Assembly: GCA_035651715.1 (NCBI GenBank) | Contig: DASRFD010000045.1 | Location: 1 to 64,000, forward strand | Direction of reading: 5' to 3' | From: Nevskia sp035651715 | Lineage (GTDB): Bacteria; Pseudomonadota; Gammaproteobacteria; Nevskiales; Nevskiaceae | Length of the DNA stretch: 64,000 bases | Shown here: piece by piece, positions 23,964 to 32,700 of the stretch | Layout: every line of letters begins with the position of its first letter | Position numbering within the stretch: position 1 is the stretch's first letter | Position numbers and translations under genes: made by a program | Notes under the pieces: generated by a model | The model's input: only the letters and a program-made list of their open reading frames with translations | Told to the model about the DNA's origin: nothing | Database searches by the model: none

Positions 23964-24116
23964 AAGAGTTCTGCCTAACCGATTCAATAAACAGAATTTT
24001 TCGGACGTGGCCGTGGCAGTCATCCGCGGAGTCCCGATTGCAACCCGGAAGTTCGCAGCTGCCCTCGCCCTCGAGGCAGAAGACGAAGTGCCGGGCTCAG
24101 GGCCGCCCGCGGGGAC

Positions 24117-24818
24117 TTACTTCTTCCGCGCTGCTTCCTGCTCGGCCTTGGTCAAGGCCACGCGGTTGCGCAGGTACAGGGGCTGCAGCAGGCCGGCGGC
24201 GATGCCCTGACCCGCGGCGAAGGCCGGCTGCGCCAGCGGCAGCGCGTCCTGCGCCTGCGGCAAGGCCGTGTCCTCCACCGGCTCCAGCGCCGCGGCGGTG
24301 CGGGCGCGCAGCTCCGCGCCGTGGCTGTGCCAGCCGCTGCCGGCGGCGGCGTAGCGGCCATCGGCGGGCAGGTCGAGCAGGGACGGCGCGATCACCCGGG
24401 CCTCGCCCTGCCCGACAGCCAGGCCGTCGACGGCGCTGAACGCCTGGTAGTAGACCTCGCTCATGCGGGCATCGATGGCGGCGAGGACCTGCCTGGCGCC
24501 GTGCCGGCGGATGGAGCCCTGCGCCAGCATGGCCAGGGACGTAACGGCCAGTACCGGGCGGTCCAGGCCCAGGGCGAGGCCCTTGACGAAACCGACGCCG
24601 ATGCGCACGCCGGCAAAACTGCCGGGCCCGACGCCGCAGGCGATGCCGTCGAGCTGGGCCAGAGTGATGCCGCAGTCGGCGGCGAGTGCCCGCAGCATCG
24701 GCAGCAGGCGCTGCGAGTGGGTGCGGCCGGCGTGCTCGAAGCGCTCGTGCACGGCACCGTCCAGCCACAGGGCCACCGAGCAGGCTTCGGTCGCGGTATC
24801 GATCGCCAGTATCTTCAT
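24117..24818 (-). CDS. tsaB: tRNA N6-threonylcarbamoyladenosine protein TsaB
   Basis: 233 residues, start MKILAIDTATEACSVALWLD, the TsaB N-terminus of the ASKHA-like fold. GVGPGSFAGVRIGVGFVKGL is the second diagnostic stretch. TsaB partners TsaD and TsaE in adding threonylcarbamoyl to A37 of ANN-decoding tRNAs, and is a non-catalytic scaffold and dimer partner in the cytoplasm. It is the last gene of the mrcB-lipoprotein-yoaA-tsaB operon, with a 4-base ATGA overlap with yoaA. yoaA-tsaB adjacency is common in gammaproteobacteria. Confidence 0.93.
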   Translation of the reverse strand: MKILAIDTATEACSVALWLDGAVHERFEHAGRTHSQRLLPMLRALAADCGITLAQLDGIACGVGPGSFAGVRIGVGFVKGLALGLDRPVLAVTSLAMLAQGSIRRHGARQVLAAIDARMSEVYYQAFSAVDGLAVGQGEARVIAPSLLDLPADGRYAAAGSGWHSHGAELRARTAAALEPVEDTALPQAQDALPLAQPAFAAGQGIAAGLLQPLYLRNRVALTKAEQEAARKK

Positions 24819-26734
24819 GAGGCCACCTTGAGCGCGCGCAGCCATTCGCCGGCGGCGCCGGCGTCGGCCAGGACCGGCATCGGCGGCAGGCTGGCCAGCA
24901 CCTTGCGGCCATAGGCCTTGCCGCGCAGGCGCGGGTCGCAGATCACCACCAGGCCGTGGTCGGCGTCGTCGCGGATCAGGCGGCCCACGCCCTGGCGCAG
25001 GGTGGTGATGGCACGCGGCAGCTGCACTTCGAAAAAAGGGCTGCCGCCGCGGGCTTTCACCGCCTCCAGCCGCGCCTCGAACACCGGGTCGTTCTGCTGG
25101 CCGAACGGCAGCTTGTCGATCGCCACCAGGCGCAGCGCCATGCCTTTCACGTCCACGCCCTCCCAGAAGCTGCTGGTGGCGACCAGCACGCCGTTGCCGG
25201 CGCGGCTGAAGCGCTCGACCAGCGCCGCCTTGCCGTCCTCGCCCTGCACGAACAGCGGGAACGCGGACTTGCGCAGCCGCTGCGCGATGCGCGCCAGCGC
25301 GCGGTGGCTGGTGCACAGCACGAAGGCGCCGCCGCCGCTGGCCTCGAGCAGCGGCAACAACGTATCGGCCACCGCGTCGGGATGCTCCGGCGCATTCGGG
25401 TCCGGCAGTTCGCGCGGCAGGTACAGCCGCGCCTGCCGCGCGTAGTCGAAGGGGCTGTCCAGGCGCAGGGTGCGGGCATCCTCCAGCCCGAGCGTGGTGG
25501 TGAAATGCGAAAAATCGTCGCCGGCGGCGAGCGTGGCGGAGGTGAAGATCCAGGCGCCGGGCCAGGCCGACATGAAGTTGCGGAAGCCCTCGGTCGGCTC
25601 GACCGGGGCGGTGTGCAGCGCCCCGCCCCGCCCCTGCGCCTCGACCCAGCGCACCGCCCTGGATTCCTCTTCAGGCACCTCGGCCGCGACGATCTGCTCC
25701 AGGCGCTTGCGCAGGGACTCGGCGCGCCCGGCGCAGCTTTCCAGGCCGGCGCTGCGCTCGCCGTAGCGCTTCAGCTCGCCGGCGCACTCTTCCAGCGCAC
25801 TGCGCACGGCGCCGAGCGCCGAGGCCGCGCCGGGCAGCGTGCCGAACTGGCGCCAGGCCAGGCGCCCGCCCAGCTCCAGGAACGGCCGCTCCAGCTCGGC
25901 GGCGGCGATGGCCAGCGCGTCCACCGACTCGGCCAGGTCCGGCATGTCGCGGAACGCCTGCATTTCGGTGCCGCAGTCGCGCACCAGGTCGAGCAGCTGG
26001 CGGGTCGAGACACGTTCGCCGAAGAACTGCGCCGCCAGTTCCGGCAGCTGGTGCGCCTCGTCGACGATCACCGCGTCGGCGCCCGGCAGGACGCCGAAGC
26101 CTTCCTGCTTGAGGCGGAAATCGGAAAACAGCAGGTGATGGTTGACCACCACCAGGTCGGCACCCTGCGCCGCGCGCCGCGCCTTCACCACGTGGCATTC
26201 GGAAAAGTCCGGGCACTTGGCGCCGAGGCAGTTGTCGGCGGTGGAAGTGATCGCCGGCAGCAGCGGGTCGTCGCCGGCCACCGCGCCCAGCTCCGAGATT
26301 TCGCCGCTGACGGTGCGGTGCGCCCATTCGTCCACCGCCGCCAGGCGGTCGCGGCGCACGCGGCTGCGCGGGTCGAGCTGGGCGCGGCGCAGGCGGTACA
26401 GGCACAGGTAGTTGGCGCGGCCCTTGAGCAGGCTGATGCGCGCCGGCGCGGCCAGCGCGTCGCGCACCTTCGGCAGGTCGCGAAAGAACAGCTGGTCCTG
26501 CAGGTTCTTGGTGCCGGTGGAAACGACGACGCGGCCACCGCTGTTCAGCGCCGGGGTCAGGTAGGCATAGGTCTTGCCGGTGCCGGTGCCTGCCTCCACC
26601 ACCAGGGCGGAACGCTCGGCCAGGGCCTGTTCCACCGCCTCGGCCATCTGCTGCTGCGGCGCCCGTGGCAGGAAGCCCGGCAGGCGCGCGGCGAAGGGTC
26701 CGTCGGCGCCGAGCAGCTCGGAGGCCGGGCTCAC
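24815..26734 (-). CDS. yoaA: DinG-family ATP-dependent helicase YoaA
   Basis: 639 residues from a GTG start that overlaps the previous stop by one base. Superfamily 2 XPD/DinG helicase: Walker A GTGTGKT at 49-55, DEAH box at 225-228 (IVDEAHQL), and the late motif QGVGRLIRDDADHG. Four cysteines (C111, C169, C174, C180) are placed as in the Fe-S cluster domain of XPD/DinG. The length and the tsaB neighbour favour YoaA over DinG. YoaA works with the HolC subunit in replication repair in E. coli; the same role here is inferred. Confidence 0.92.
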   Translation of the reverse strand: MSPASELLGADGPFAARLPGFLPRAPQQQMAEAVEQALAERSALVVEAGTGTGKTYAYLTPALNSGGRVVVSTGTKNLQDQLFFRDLPKVRDALAAPARISLLKGRANYLCLYRLRRAQLDPRSRVRRDRLAAVDEWAHRTVSGEISELGAVAGDDPLLPAITSTADNCLGAKCPDFSECHVVKARRAAQGADLVVVNHHLLFSDFRLKQEGFGVLPGADAVIVDEAHQLPELAAQFFGERVSTRQLLDLVRDCGTEMQAFRDMPDLAESVDALAIAAAELERPFLELGGRLAWRQFGTLPGAASALGAVRSALEECAGELKRYGERSAGLESCAGRAESLRKRLEQIVAAEVPEEESRAVRWVEAQGRGGALHTAPVEPTEGFRNFMSAWPGAWIFTSATLAAGDDFSHFTTTLGLEDARTLRLDSPFDYARQARLYLPRELPDPNAPEHPDAVADTLLPLLEASGGGAFVLCTSHRALARIAQRLRKSAFPLFVQGEDGKAALVERFSRAGNGVLVATSSFWEGVDVKGMALRLVAIDKLPFGQQNDPVFEARLEAVKARGGSPFFEVQLPRAITTLRQGVGRLIRDDADHGLVVICDPRLRGKAYGRKVLASLPPMPVLADAGAAGEWLRALKVAS

Positions 26735-27312
26735 TATTCCGGCGACAGCAGCCGGGCGATGTCGTCGGCGCGGTTCTGCGCCTGCACCGCGCCGCCGGAA
26801 TCGCCGCGCTGCTGGCGCGCGGTGGCGATCAGGCGCCAGTTGCCGTTCTCGATCCAGGGATTGCCGCGGGCCAGGTCGTTGGAGCGGTTGGCGAATTCCT
26901 CGGCCTGGTCGTACTGCTTCAGGTCCAGTTTGGTGCCGGCCAGGGCCTGCCAGATGAATGGATTGCGCGGCTCGATGCGGCGGGCGCGCTCGAGCTGCTC
27001 CTCGGCCTGGTCGGGATGGCCGGCGGCGCGGGCGTCCTGCGCCTTGCGGTACAACGACAGCACCGCCGGGCCGGCGCCGGAATCCTGGATGGTGTGGGGG
27101 TATTTCTGCGACAGCGGCGGCGTCACCACCGGCGGCGGGATCAGCGCGCCGGTGCCGGGGATCACGCCGCCGGTGCCGGGCTGCGGCGTGGCCGAAATGG
27201 CCGGGCCGGCCGGCGCCGACGTCTCGATCTGCCCCTGCTCCGTGGCGCAGCCGGCCAGCAGGCCGCCGAGCAGGAAGGCGGCCGGGATCAAACGCGGCAA
27301 GGTGAAACTCAT
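26734..27312 (-). CDS. TPR lipoprotein next to PBP1b
   Basis: 192 residues. Signal peptide with lipobox LLAGC at residue 21, then a Pro/Thr-rich stretch and one or two TPR motifs (AEEQLERARRIEPRNPFIWQ, YDQAEEFANRSNDLA). It overlaps mrcB upstream by an ATGA and yoaA downstream by one base. An outer-membrane lipoprotein with TPRs beside a class A penicillin-binding protein suggests a regulatory or scaffold partner, similar in idea to LpoB or CpoB, although sequence similarity to either is not obvious. Confidence 0.75.
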   Translation of the reverse strand: MSFTLPRLIPAAFLLGGLLAGCATEQGQIETSAPAGPAISATPQPGTGGVIPGTGALIPPPVVTPPLSQKYPHTIQDSGAGPAVLSLYRKAQDARAAGHPDQAEEQLERARRIEPRNPFIWQALAGTKLDLKQYDQAEEFANRSNDLARGNPWIENGNWRLIATARQQRGDSGGAVQAQNRADDIARLLSPE

Positions 27313-29642
27313 TTGAAAATGCTCTTCAGCCAGTCCAGAGGCGTGGATTTTGACGCATTTGCACAGGGCGCGTACTGCTGCGGGGCCGCGCCGCGCAGGT
27401 ACGGCACCTGGATCGCCTCCGGGCAGCCCGGGTCGGCGCGCAAGCCGCTGGCCGGGTCGATGGAAGCCTCCTCCACCGAGGGCGGCGGCAGCATATCGAT
27501 GCCGCGCGCGTTGAGGTCGCGCATCAGCTTGCCCCAGACGCGCAGCGCGCCGGTGGCGCCCTCGAAGCCGGTGGGCTTGTTGTCGTCGCGGCCGACCCAG
27601 ACCACGGCCACGCGATCGCTGCCGAAGCCGGCGAACCAGCTGTCGCGCAGGTCCTCGGTGGTGCCGGTCTTGCCGGCGTAGAACTCGCCGGGCGGCAGCA
27701 CCGAGGTGGCCCAGTGCGCCGTGCCCAGCTCGATCACCTTGTGCATGGCCCAGGTGGTCAGATAGACCGGGCCTTCCGGCAAGGTGCGTTGCAGCTTGAA
27801 CGGATAGCGGTTCAGCGGCTGGCCTTCCTTGGTCAGCACCGAGCGGATCGCCAGCAGCGGCGTGCGGTAGCCGGAGGCCGCCAGGGTCGAGTAGATCTGC
27901 GCCACGTCCAGCGGCGACATGTCGATGGCGCCGAGGAAGATCGAGGGCACCTGCGGCACGTCGTCGAAGCCGGCTTGGGCGAAGGTCTTGCGCACGTTCT
28001 CCAGGCCCACGTCCAGGCCCAGGTGCACGGTGGCCAGGTTGTAGCTCTTGGCCAGCGCCATGTAGAGCGGCACCTGCCCGTGCAGCTGGTGGTCGTAGTT
28101 CTTCGGCGACCACACCTGCCCGGTCGGCAGCTTCAGGTCCACCGGCGCATCGTCGAGCGGCGTCTGCAGGTTGTAGCGGCCGCCGTCCTCCAGCGCGGTG
28201 AGGTAGGTGAAGGGCTTGGACAGCGAGCCGATCGGCCGGCGCGTATCGATGGCGCGGTTGAAGCCGGCGTAGCGCGCGTCGCGCCCGCCGACGACCGCCA
28301 GCACCTCGCCGCCCTCCACGGAGGTGACGACGCCGGCGCCCTGCAGCGAGCCCTCCGCCATGCGCCGCGACTTCTCCAGCTCCGGCACGTCGGCCTGGAT
28401 GCGGTTTTCCAGCACCTCCTGCACGTGCGGATCGAGCGTGGTGAAGATGCGCAGGCCCTCGCTGGTCAGGTCCTGCTCCTGGTACAGGCCGGCGAGCTGG
28501 CGCCGCACCAGGTCGACAAAGGCCGGGTAGCGCGCCGCGCCGCCGCCGCCGCCGGGAGTCACGCCGAGCGGGCGGTTGACCGACTCCTGGTATTCGTCCG
28601 GCGTGATGATGTGGGCGTCGGCCATCATCTTCAGCACCAGGTTGCGCCGCTCGATCACCCGCGCCGGGTTGCGGCGCGGGTTGTAGAAGCTGGGTCCCTT
28701 GACGATCGCCACCAGCATCGCGATTTCGTGCGGCTGCAGCTCGTTCAGCGGCTTGTTGAAGTAGTACTGGCTGGCCAGGCCGAAGCCGTGCACCGCGCGC
28801 GGGCCGTCCTGCCCCAGCGCCGCCTCGTTGAGGTAGGCCTCGAGGATTTCGTCCTTGCTGACGTGGCGCTCCAGCAGGATCGCCATCGAGGCCTCGGTGA
28901 TCTTGCGCTTGGCGGTGCGCTCGTTGGTCAGGAACAGGTTCTTGATCAGCTGCTGCGTGAGGGTGCTGGCGCCCTGCACGGTGTGGCCGGCGCGCAGGTT
29001 GGCGAAGGTGGCGCGCAGGATGCCGCGCAGGGACACGCCGCCGTGCTCGTAGAAATTGTGGTCCTCCACCAGGATCAGCGTCTGCGGCAGCAGCGGCGGC
29101 ACCTCGGCCAGCTTGACCAGCACCCGGTCCTCGCCGCCGTGCGAGGGATAGATGCTGCCGATCAGCATGGGGTCGAAGCGCAGCAGATCCAGCGACTGGT
29201 CACTGCCCATCACCCGCATCGCCACGACGCCCTTGTCGTCGCCGCGCACCTCGACCCGCTGTTCCGCCTGCGCGCCGTCCCAGAAGGCGAAGGCGCGCGT
29301 GTCGACGCGCAGGCTGTCCTTGGCCGCGATGTAGGTGCCCGGGCCGGTCAGCTCTTCGCCGGCGCGGTAGCCGAGGCGGTCCAGCTCGTGGCGCAGCCCG
29401 GGCAGGCCGAGCCGCGCGCCGGGATAGATCTCCAGCGGCGCGGCGTAGACCTGGGCCGGCAGCACCCAGCGCACGCCGGCGAACTTTTCGCGCACCACGC
29501 CGTCGAGCCGCACCAGGTAAAGGGTGAACAGGCCCAGCGCGACGCTGAAGGCGATGACCAGGCCGATCAGGGTCCAGCGCAGCAGCGGGGAGCGCAGGAA
29601 GGCGAAGCGGGATTTCCGGGATTTCTGGGAGGAGCGCGCCAT
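27309..29642 (-). CDS. mrcB: Bifunctional penicillin-binding protein 1B
   Basis: 777 residues from the ATG giving MARSSQKSRKSRFAFLRSP. A cytoplasmic basic tail is followed by one TM helix (21-44) and a UB2H-like region to about 170. The GT51 transglycosylase has catalytic E193 in EDHNFYEHGG and GASTLTQQLIKN at 224-235. The transpeptidase has S473-L-S-K476, S533-Y-N535 and K658-T-G. Thus both activities appear intact: glycan polymerisation from lipid II and peptide crosslinking in the periplasm. The UB2H region argues for PBP1b over PBP1a. First gene of its operon. Confidence 0.92.
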   Translation of the reverse strand: MARSSQKSRKSRFAFLRSPLLRWTLIGLVIAFSVALGLFTLYLVRLDGVVREKFAGVRWVLPAQVYAAPLEIYPGARLGLPGLRHELDRLGYRAGEELTGPGTYIAAKDSLRVDTRAFAFWDGAQAEQRVEVRGDDKGVVAMRVMGSDQSLDLLRFDPMLIGSIYPSHGGEDRVLVKLAEVPPLLPQTLILVEDHNFYEHGGVSLRGILRATFANLRAGHTVQGASTLTQQLIKNLFLTNERTAKRKITEASMAILLERHVSKDEILEAYLNEAALGQDGPRAVHGFGLASQYYFNKPLNELQPHEIAMLVAIVKGPSFYNPRRNPARVIERRNLVLKMMADAHIITPDEYQESVNRPLGVTPGGGGGAARYPAFVDLVRRQLAGLYQEQDLTSEGLRIFTTLDPHVQEVLENRIQADVPELEKSRRMAEGSLQGAGVVTSVEGGEVLAVVGGRDARYAGFNRAIDTRRPIGSLSKPFTYLTALEDGGRYNLQTPLDDAPVDLKLPTGQVWSPKNYDHQLHGQVPLYMALAKSYNLATVHLGLDVGLENVRKTFAQAGFDDVPQVPSIFLGAIDMSPLDVAQIYSTLAASGYRTPLLAIRSVLTKEGQPLNRYPFKLQRTLPEGPVYLTTWAMHKVIELGTAHWATSVLPPGEFYAGKTGTTEDLRDSWFAGFGSDRVAVVWVGRDDNKPTGFEGATGALRVWGKLMRDLNARGIDMLPPPSVEEASIDPASGLRADPGCPEAIQVPYLRGAAPQQYAPCANASKSTPLDWLKSIFK

Positions 29643-29734
29643 CAGTGGCTTGTTGTACCGGTCGCCGCAGCGGCCGCCCGGCATTTCGGTTGGGGGAGCC
29701 CTAGTGTACTAAATGGAACATGAACGCCGGTTGT

Positions 29735-32524
29735 TCAGGAAGCGCAGGCGCCGCCCGGGCGCGGGCAGGCGGTGCCGCCGGGGACGCCGCCCGCCACGCC
29801 CAGCGCCTTCTGCACCGCCTGTACCAGCGCGCTGTCATGGCGCTCGCGGGCGGCGCGCAGGGCCGAATCGAATTCCTCGCGCGCCTCGGACTGCCGTCCC
29901 ATGCCCTGCGCCAGGCGGCCGCGCTCGTAGTCGACGTGGGCGACCCAGTCGCCGCCGGGGGCAGCGGCGCTCAGCGCCGCCGGATTGATGTTGGTCAGAT
30001 AAAGCTGTGACTGCTGCAACGCCCCCGCATCGATGCAGGCGGCGGCGAGCTGGTAGGCGATCTTCTGCGCCAGCAGGCCGCCGGCGCCCTGCCGCGACTG
30101 GGCCAGGTTGTAGGCCTCGAGGTATTTGTTCACCGCCGCGATGCTCTGGCCGGCGCCGTGCAGCATCGCCGCGGCGTCGGCCATGGCGACGATGCTGGCG
30201 TCGTTGTCGACGCCGTAGAGCCGGCCATAGCCGGTCTCGACCACCCCGCTGTAATGCACGGCGTCGGTCCAGCGCTGCTCCGCCGCGGCCAGGTGTGCCT
30301 GCACCCGCACGAACTCCAGCTCCAGCGCGCTTTCGCGGCCGCCGAGGGCTCGCACATCGGCTTCCAGCGCCGGCATGTAGCCGCTGGCTTCCGCCACGCG
30401 GTTGAGGCCGATCAGGCTGCTCAGCCACTTCTCGCGCGCCTGGATGGTGAGCGGATCGCCGGGGCCGCGCGTCGCCTTCAGCCCGGCCACCAGATCGCGT
30501 CCGATGGCCTCCGCCTGGCGGTCCAGGCCGGCCCGATGGTAGGCGGTCTCGACGTGCAGGCCGGCCAGGAACGCGTAGTCCTGATTGGCTTTGTAAACCA
30601 GCGGATGGTGCTCGCGCATGTCGTTCAGCGCGGCCAGGGTCTGGTCGGCGTCGGCGGCCGCGGCGAGCAGATTGGTGCGGTGCTCGTCGAGCAGCATGTG
30701 CACGTCCCACAGCCGCGCCCGGATCATCGGGTCGGCGTCGGGATGACCCCAAACCAGGGTATCGATGGGCGCCAGCAGCGCCTGGGACTCGTCGTACTTG
30801 TTCTCGTAGGCCAGGTCCTGCGCCAGCAGCAGGTCGCTGGTGCGCGACACTTCCGCCTGGGCGCCGTATGAGGAATAGGCCATCATCCGCGCGCTGCGGA
30901 ACTCGCGCTCGGCGTCGGCGTACTGGCCGAGGGTGCGGTAGGCGCTGCCCACCGTCTGGTGCAGGGCGATGGCGGTCTCGGGCGAGGCGGCGAAGCGCGC
31001 GTCAATGCGGCGGCTGGCCTTGGCGATGGCGTCGCGTACCGAGATGTCCATCGAGCCTCCGACGTTGGGGTTGGCGGCCGCCAGCAGGTCGTTGTCGAGG
31101 AAGCCGTTGACTGCGCGCACCAGGGCCGCCTCGCTGCGCTCGCGGTTGCGCGATATCAGGGTCTGGCTGAAGAACCACAGGCTGGTCAGCAGCCCGAGCG
31201 AGAGCGCGGCGCCGGCAGCGATCAGCCAGGGGCGGCGGGCGCGGCTGCGCTCGAGCAGCTCGCGTGCGGCGGCGGCGGCGGCGCGCTGCTCCTGCTCGAT
31301 GCGGTGCTGGCGGCGGCGGTCGCCGAGGCGGCGCAGCCGTTCGGCCAGGTCGCGGGCCGAGGTCAGGCGGTGCTCCGGCGCGCCGCTGGCGGCGTCGGCG
31401 ATGTCCTGGCGTAGCAGCTCGTCGACGATCTCGCGCTCCCAGCCGGTGGCGAGCGGACGGCGCAGGTCGCCGACGGCCAGCTGGTACAGCATCACACCCA
31501 GCGCATAGAGGTCCGACTGCACCGTGGGCGAGTGGCCCAGCAGGAGCTCCGGCGCAAGGTATAGCGGCGTGCCGCTCACCGCCTGCCCCGGCGCCGCGGT
31601 GGCCAGCCGGGTGATGCCCCATTCGGCCAAGCGCACCGGGTCGGTCAGGGTGCCGCTGCCGAAATCGGTAAGGCGGATGCGCGGCTGGCCGTCGGCGCCC
31701 TCGTATATCAGTACATTGTCCGGCTTCAGGTCCTTGTGCAGCACGCCGACCGAGTGCGCCATCGACACGGCTTCGGCGACCTGGGCCAGCAGTTCCAGGC
31801 GCAAGGCCAGCGGCACCTCGGCAATGCCGCCGCAGGAGTCGAGCCAGGTCGGCAGGTTGAGGCCGCCGTACTCGCATTCGATGAAGAACGGCGGCTTGTC
31901 GAAGCCCCAGTCCAGCACCCGCACCAGGTCGTCGCGACCTTCCAGGGTCTGCTGCAGTACCCGCGACAGCGCCGCCTCGCGCTTGAGCGAGGACAGGCGC
32001 TGGCCGTCGGGGCTGAACTTGAAGACACGGCGTTCCTTGCCGCCGGCCACCGGCGCCGCCAGCCAGACCTCGCTGCCCGGGGTGACGCCCAGTTCCTTTT
32101 CCAGCACCCAGCCGGGACGGCCCGGCACCGGGTCGCCGGGCCTGACGCCGAGGCGCGCCGCCGGCCGGGGCGAAGGCTCGCGCCGGACCACCGGGACGGC
32201 AAGGCGGTAACCCACCTTGTAGCTGGTGACGATGATCGACTGGGACTCGTCGCGCAGCGCCTTGCGCAGCTTGCCGATGGCGTTGCTGAGCGCGTTCTCA
32301 CTCAGGTAGGCATGGCCCCAGACCGACTGGAGCAATTCCTCCTTGGTCACCGTCTCCCCGGCGTGGCGCAGCAGGCACAGCAGGATCTCCAGCGGCCGCG
32401 GCTCCAGGTCCGCCACTTCGCCGCCCACGCGCAATTCCCATTTCAGTTCGTCGAACTCCGCGCCGGCAAATTTCCAGACCGCCGCCGCGGCTCCTTCAAC
32501 CTTTGAATTTTCTTTTGTATTCAT
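29735..32524 (-). CDS. Winged-helix / Ser-Thr kinase / TM / TPR regulator
   Basis: 929 residues from the ATG that gives MNTKENSKVEG. Residues 20-112 are an OmpR/CadC-type winged helix (LEPRPLEILLCLLRHAGETV, SYKVGYRL). Residues 140-405 are a Hanks-type kinase: K169 (VFKF), alpha-C E183, catalytic loop H263-K-D265-LKPDN, DFG at 287-289, APE at 324-326. The glycine-rich loop is loose but present. Residues about 433-453 form one TM helix, and the rest to 929 is helical TPR-like and presumably periplasmic. The order suggests that an external signal is sensed by TPRs and passed to a kinase and DNA-binding unit. It lies divergent from the RND operon, a likely target. Confidence 0.87.
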   Translation of the reverse strand: MNTKENSKVEGAAAAVWKFAGAEFDELKWELRVGGEVADLEPRPLEILLCLLRHAGETVTKEELLQSVWGHAYLSENALSNAIGKLRKALRDESQSIIVTSYKVGYRLAVPVVRREPSPRPAARLGVRPGDPVPGRPGWVLEKELGVTPGSEVWLAAPVAGGKERRVFKFSPDGQRLSSLKREAALSRVLQQTLEGRDDLVRVLDWGFDKPPFFIECEYGGLNLPTWLDSCGGIAEVPLALRLELLAQVAEAVSMAHSVGVLHKDLKPDNVLIYEGADGQPRIRLTDFGSGTLTDPVRLAEWGITRLATAAPGQAVSGTPLYLAPELLLGHSPTVQSDLYALGVMLYQLAVGDLRRPLATGWEREIVDELLRQDIADAASGAPEHRLTSARDLAERLRRLGDRRRQHRIEQEQRAAAAAARELLERSRARRPWLIAAGAALSLGLLTSLWFFSQTLISRNRERSEAALVRAVNGFLDNDLLAAANPNVGGSMDISVRDAIAKASRRIDARFAASPETAIALHQTVGSAYRTLGQYADAEREFRSARMMAYSSYGAQAEVSRTSDLLLAQDLAYENKYDESQALLAPIDTLVWGHPDADPMIRARLWDVHMLLDEHRTNLLAAAADADQTLAALNDMREHHPLVYKANQDYAFLAGLHVETAYHRAGLDRQAEAIGRDLVAGLKATRGPGDPLTIQAREKWLSSLIGLNRVAEASGYMPALEADVRALGGRESALELEFVRVQAHLAAAEQRWTDAVHYSGVVETGYGRLYGVDNDASIVAMADAAAMLHGAGQSIAAVNKYLEAYNLAQSRQGAGGLLAQKIAYQLAAACIDAGALQQSQLYLTNINPAALSAAAPGGDWVAHVDYERGRLAQGMGRQSEAREEFDSALRAARERHDSALVQAVQKALGVAGGVPGGTACPRPGGACAS

Positions 32525-32700
32525 ATGCTTATTTTGGACTTCACATCGTGGGAATTTCGTGTGGAGTTTGGCCTGCTCGGCGCCGGTCAGACCGCCCACA
32601 CTCCCGCCCGCCGTTGCCGAGGCAGTGCCCCGCACCCGTCTGCATGGCTCCCCATGCGACCCGCCCGCCAGGCACCGCCCAGAGCCAATTCCGGAACTTC
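32525..32700. other. Divergent intergenic region, kinase-regulator / RND operon
   Basis: 176 bases between two divergent starts. The first 30 bases next to the kinase gene are AT-rich, the rest is GC-rich. TCGTG occurs twice around 32547-32562, which might be direct half-sites for a winged-helix protein, but the match is too short to call an operator. No reliable -35/-10 pair is seen. Confidence 0.35.

Noticed and set aside
23914..24210. Small plus-strand gene in the gap before tsaB
   Set aside because: Nearly half of the frame overlaps tsaB on the other strand, there is no ribosome site, and the composition is that of an antisense shadow.
29643..29684. Start of mrcB 14 codons further upstream
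   Set aside because: The later ATG (29642) gives the typical short basic cytoplasmic tail before the TM helix; the extra residues are not conserved-looking.
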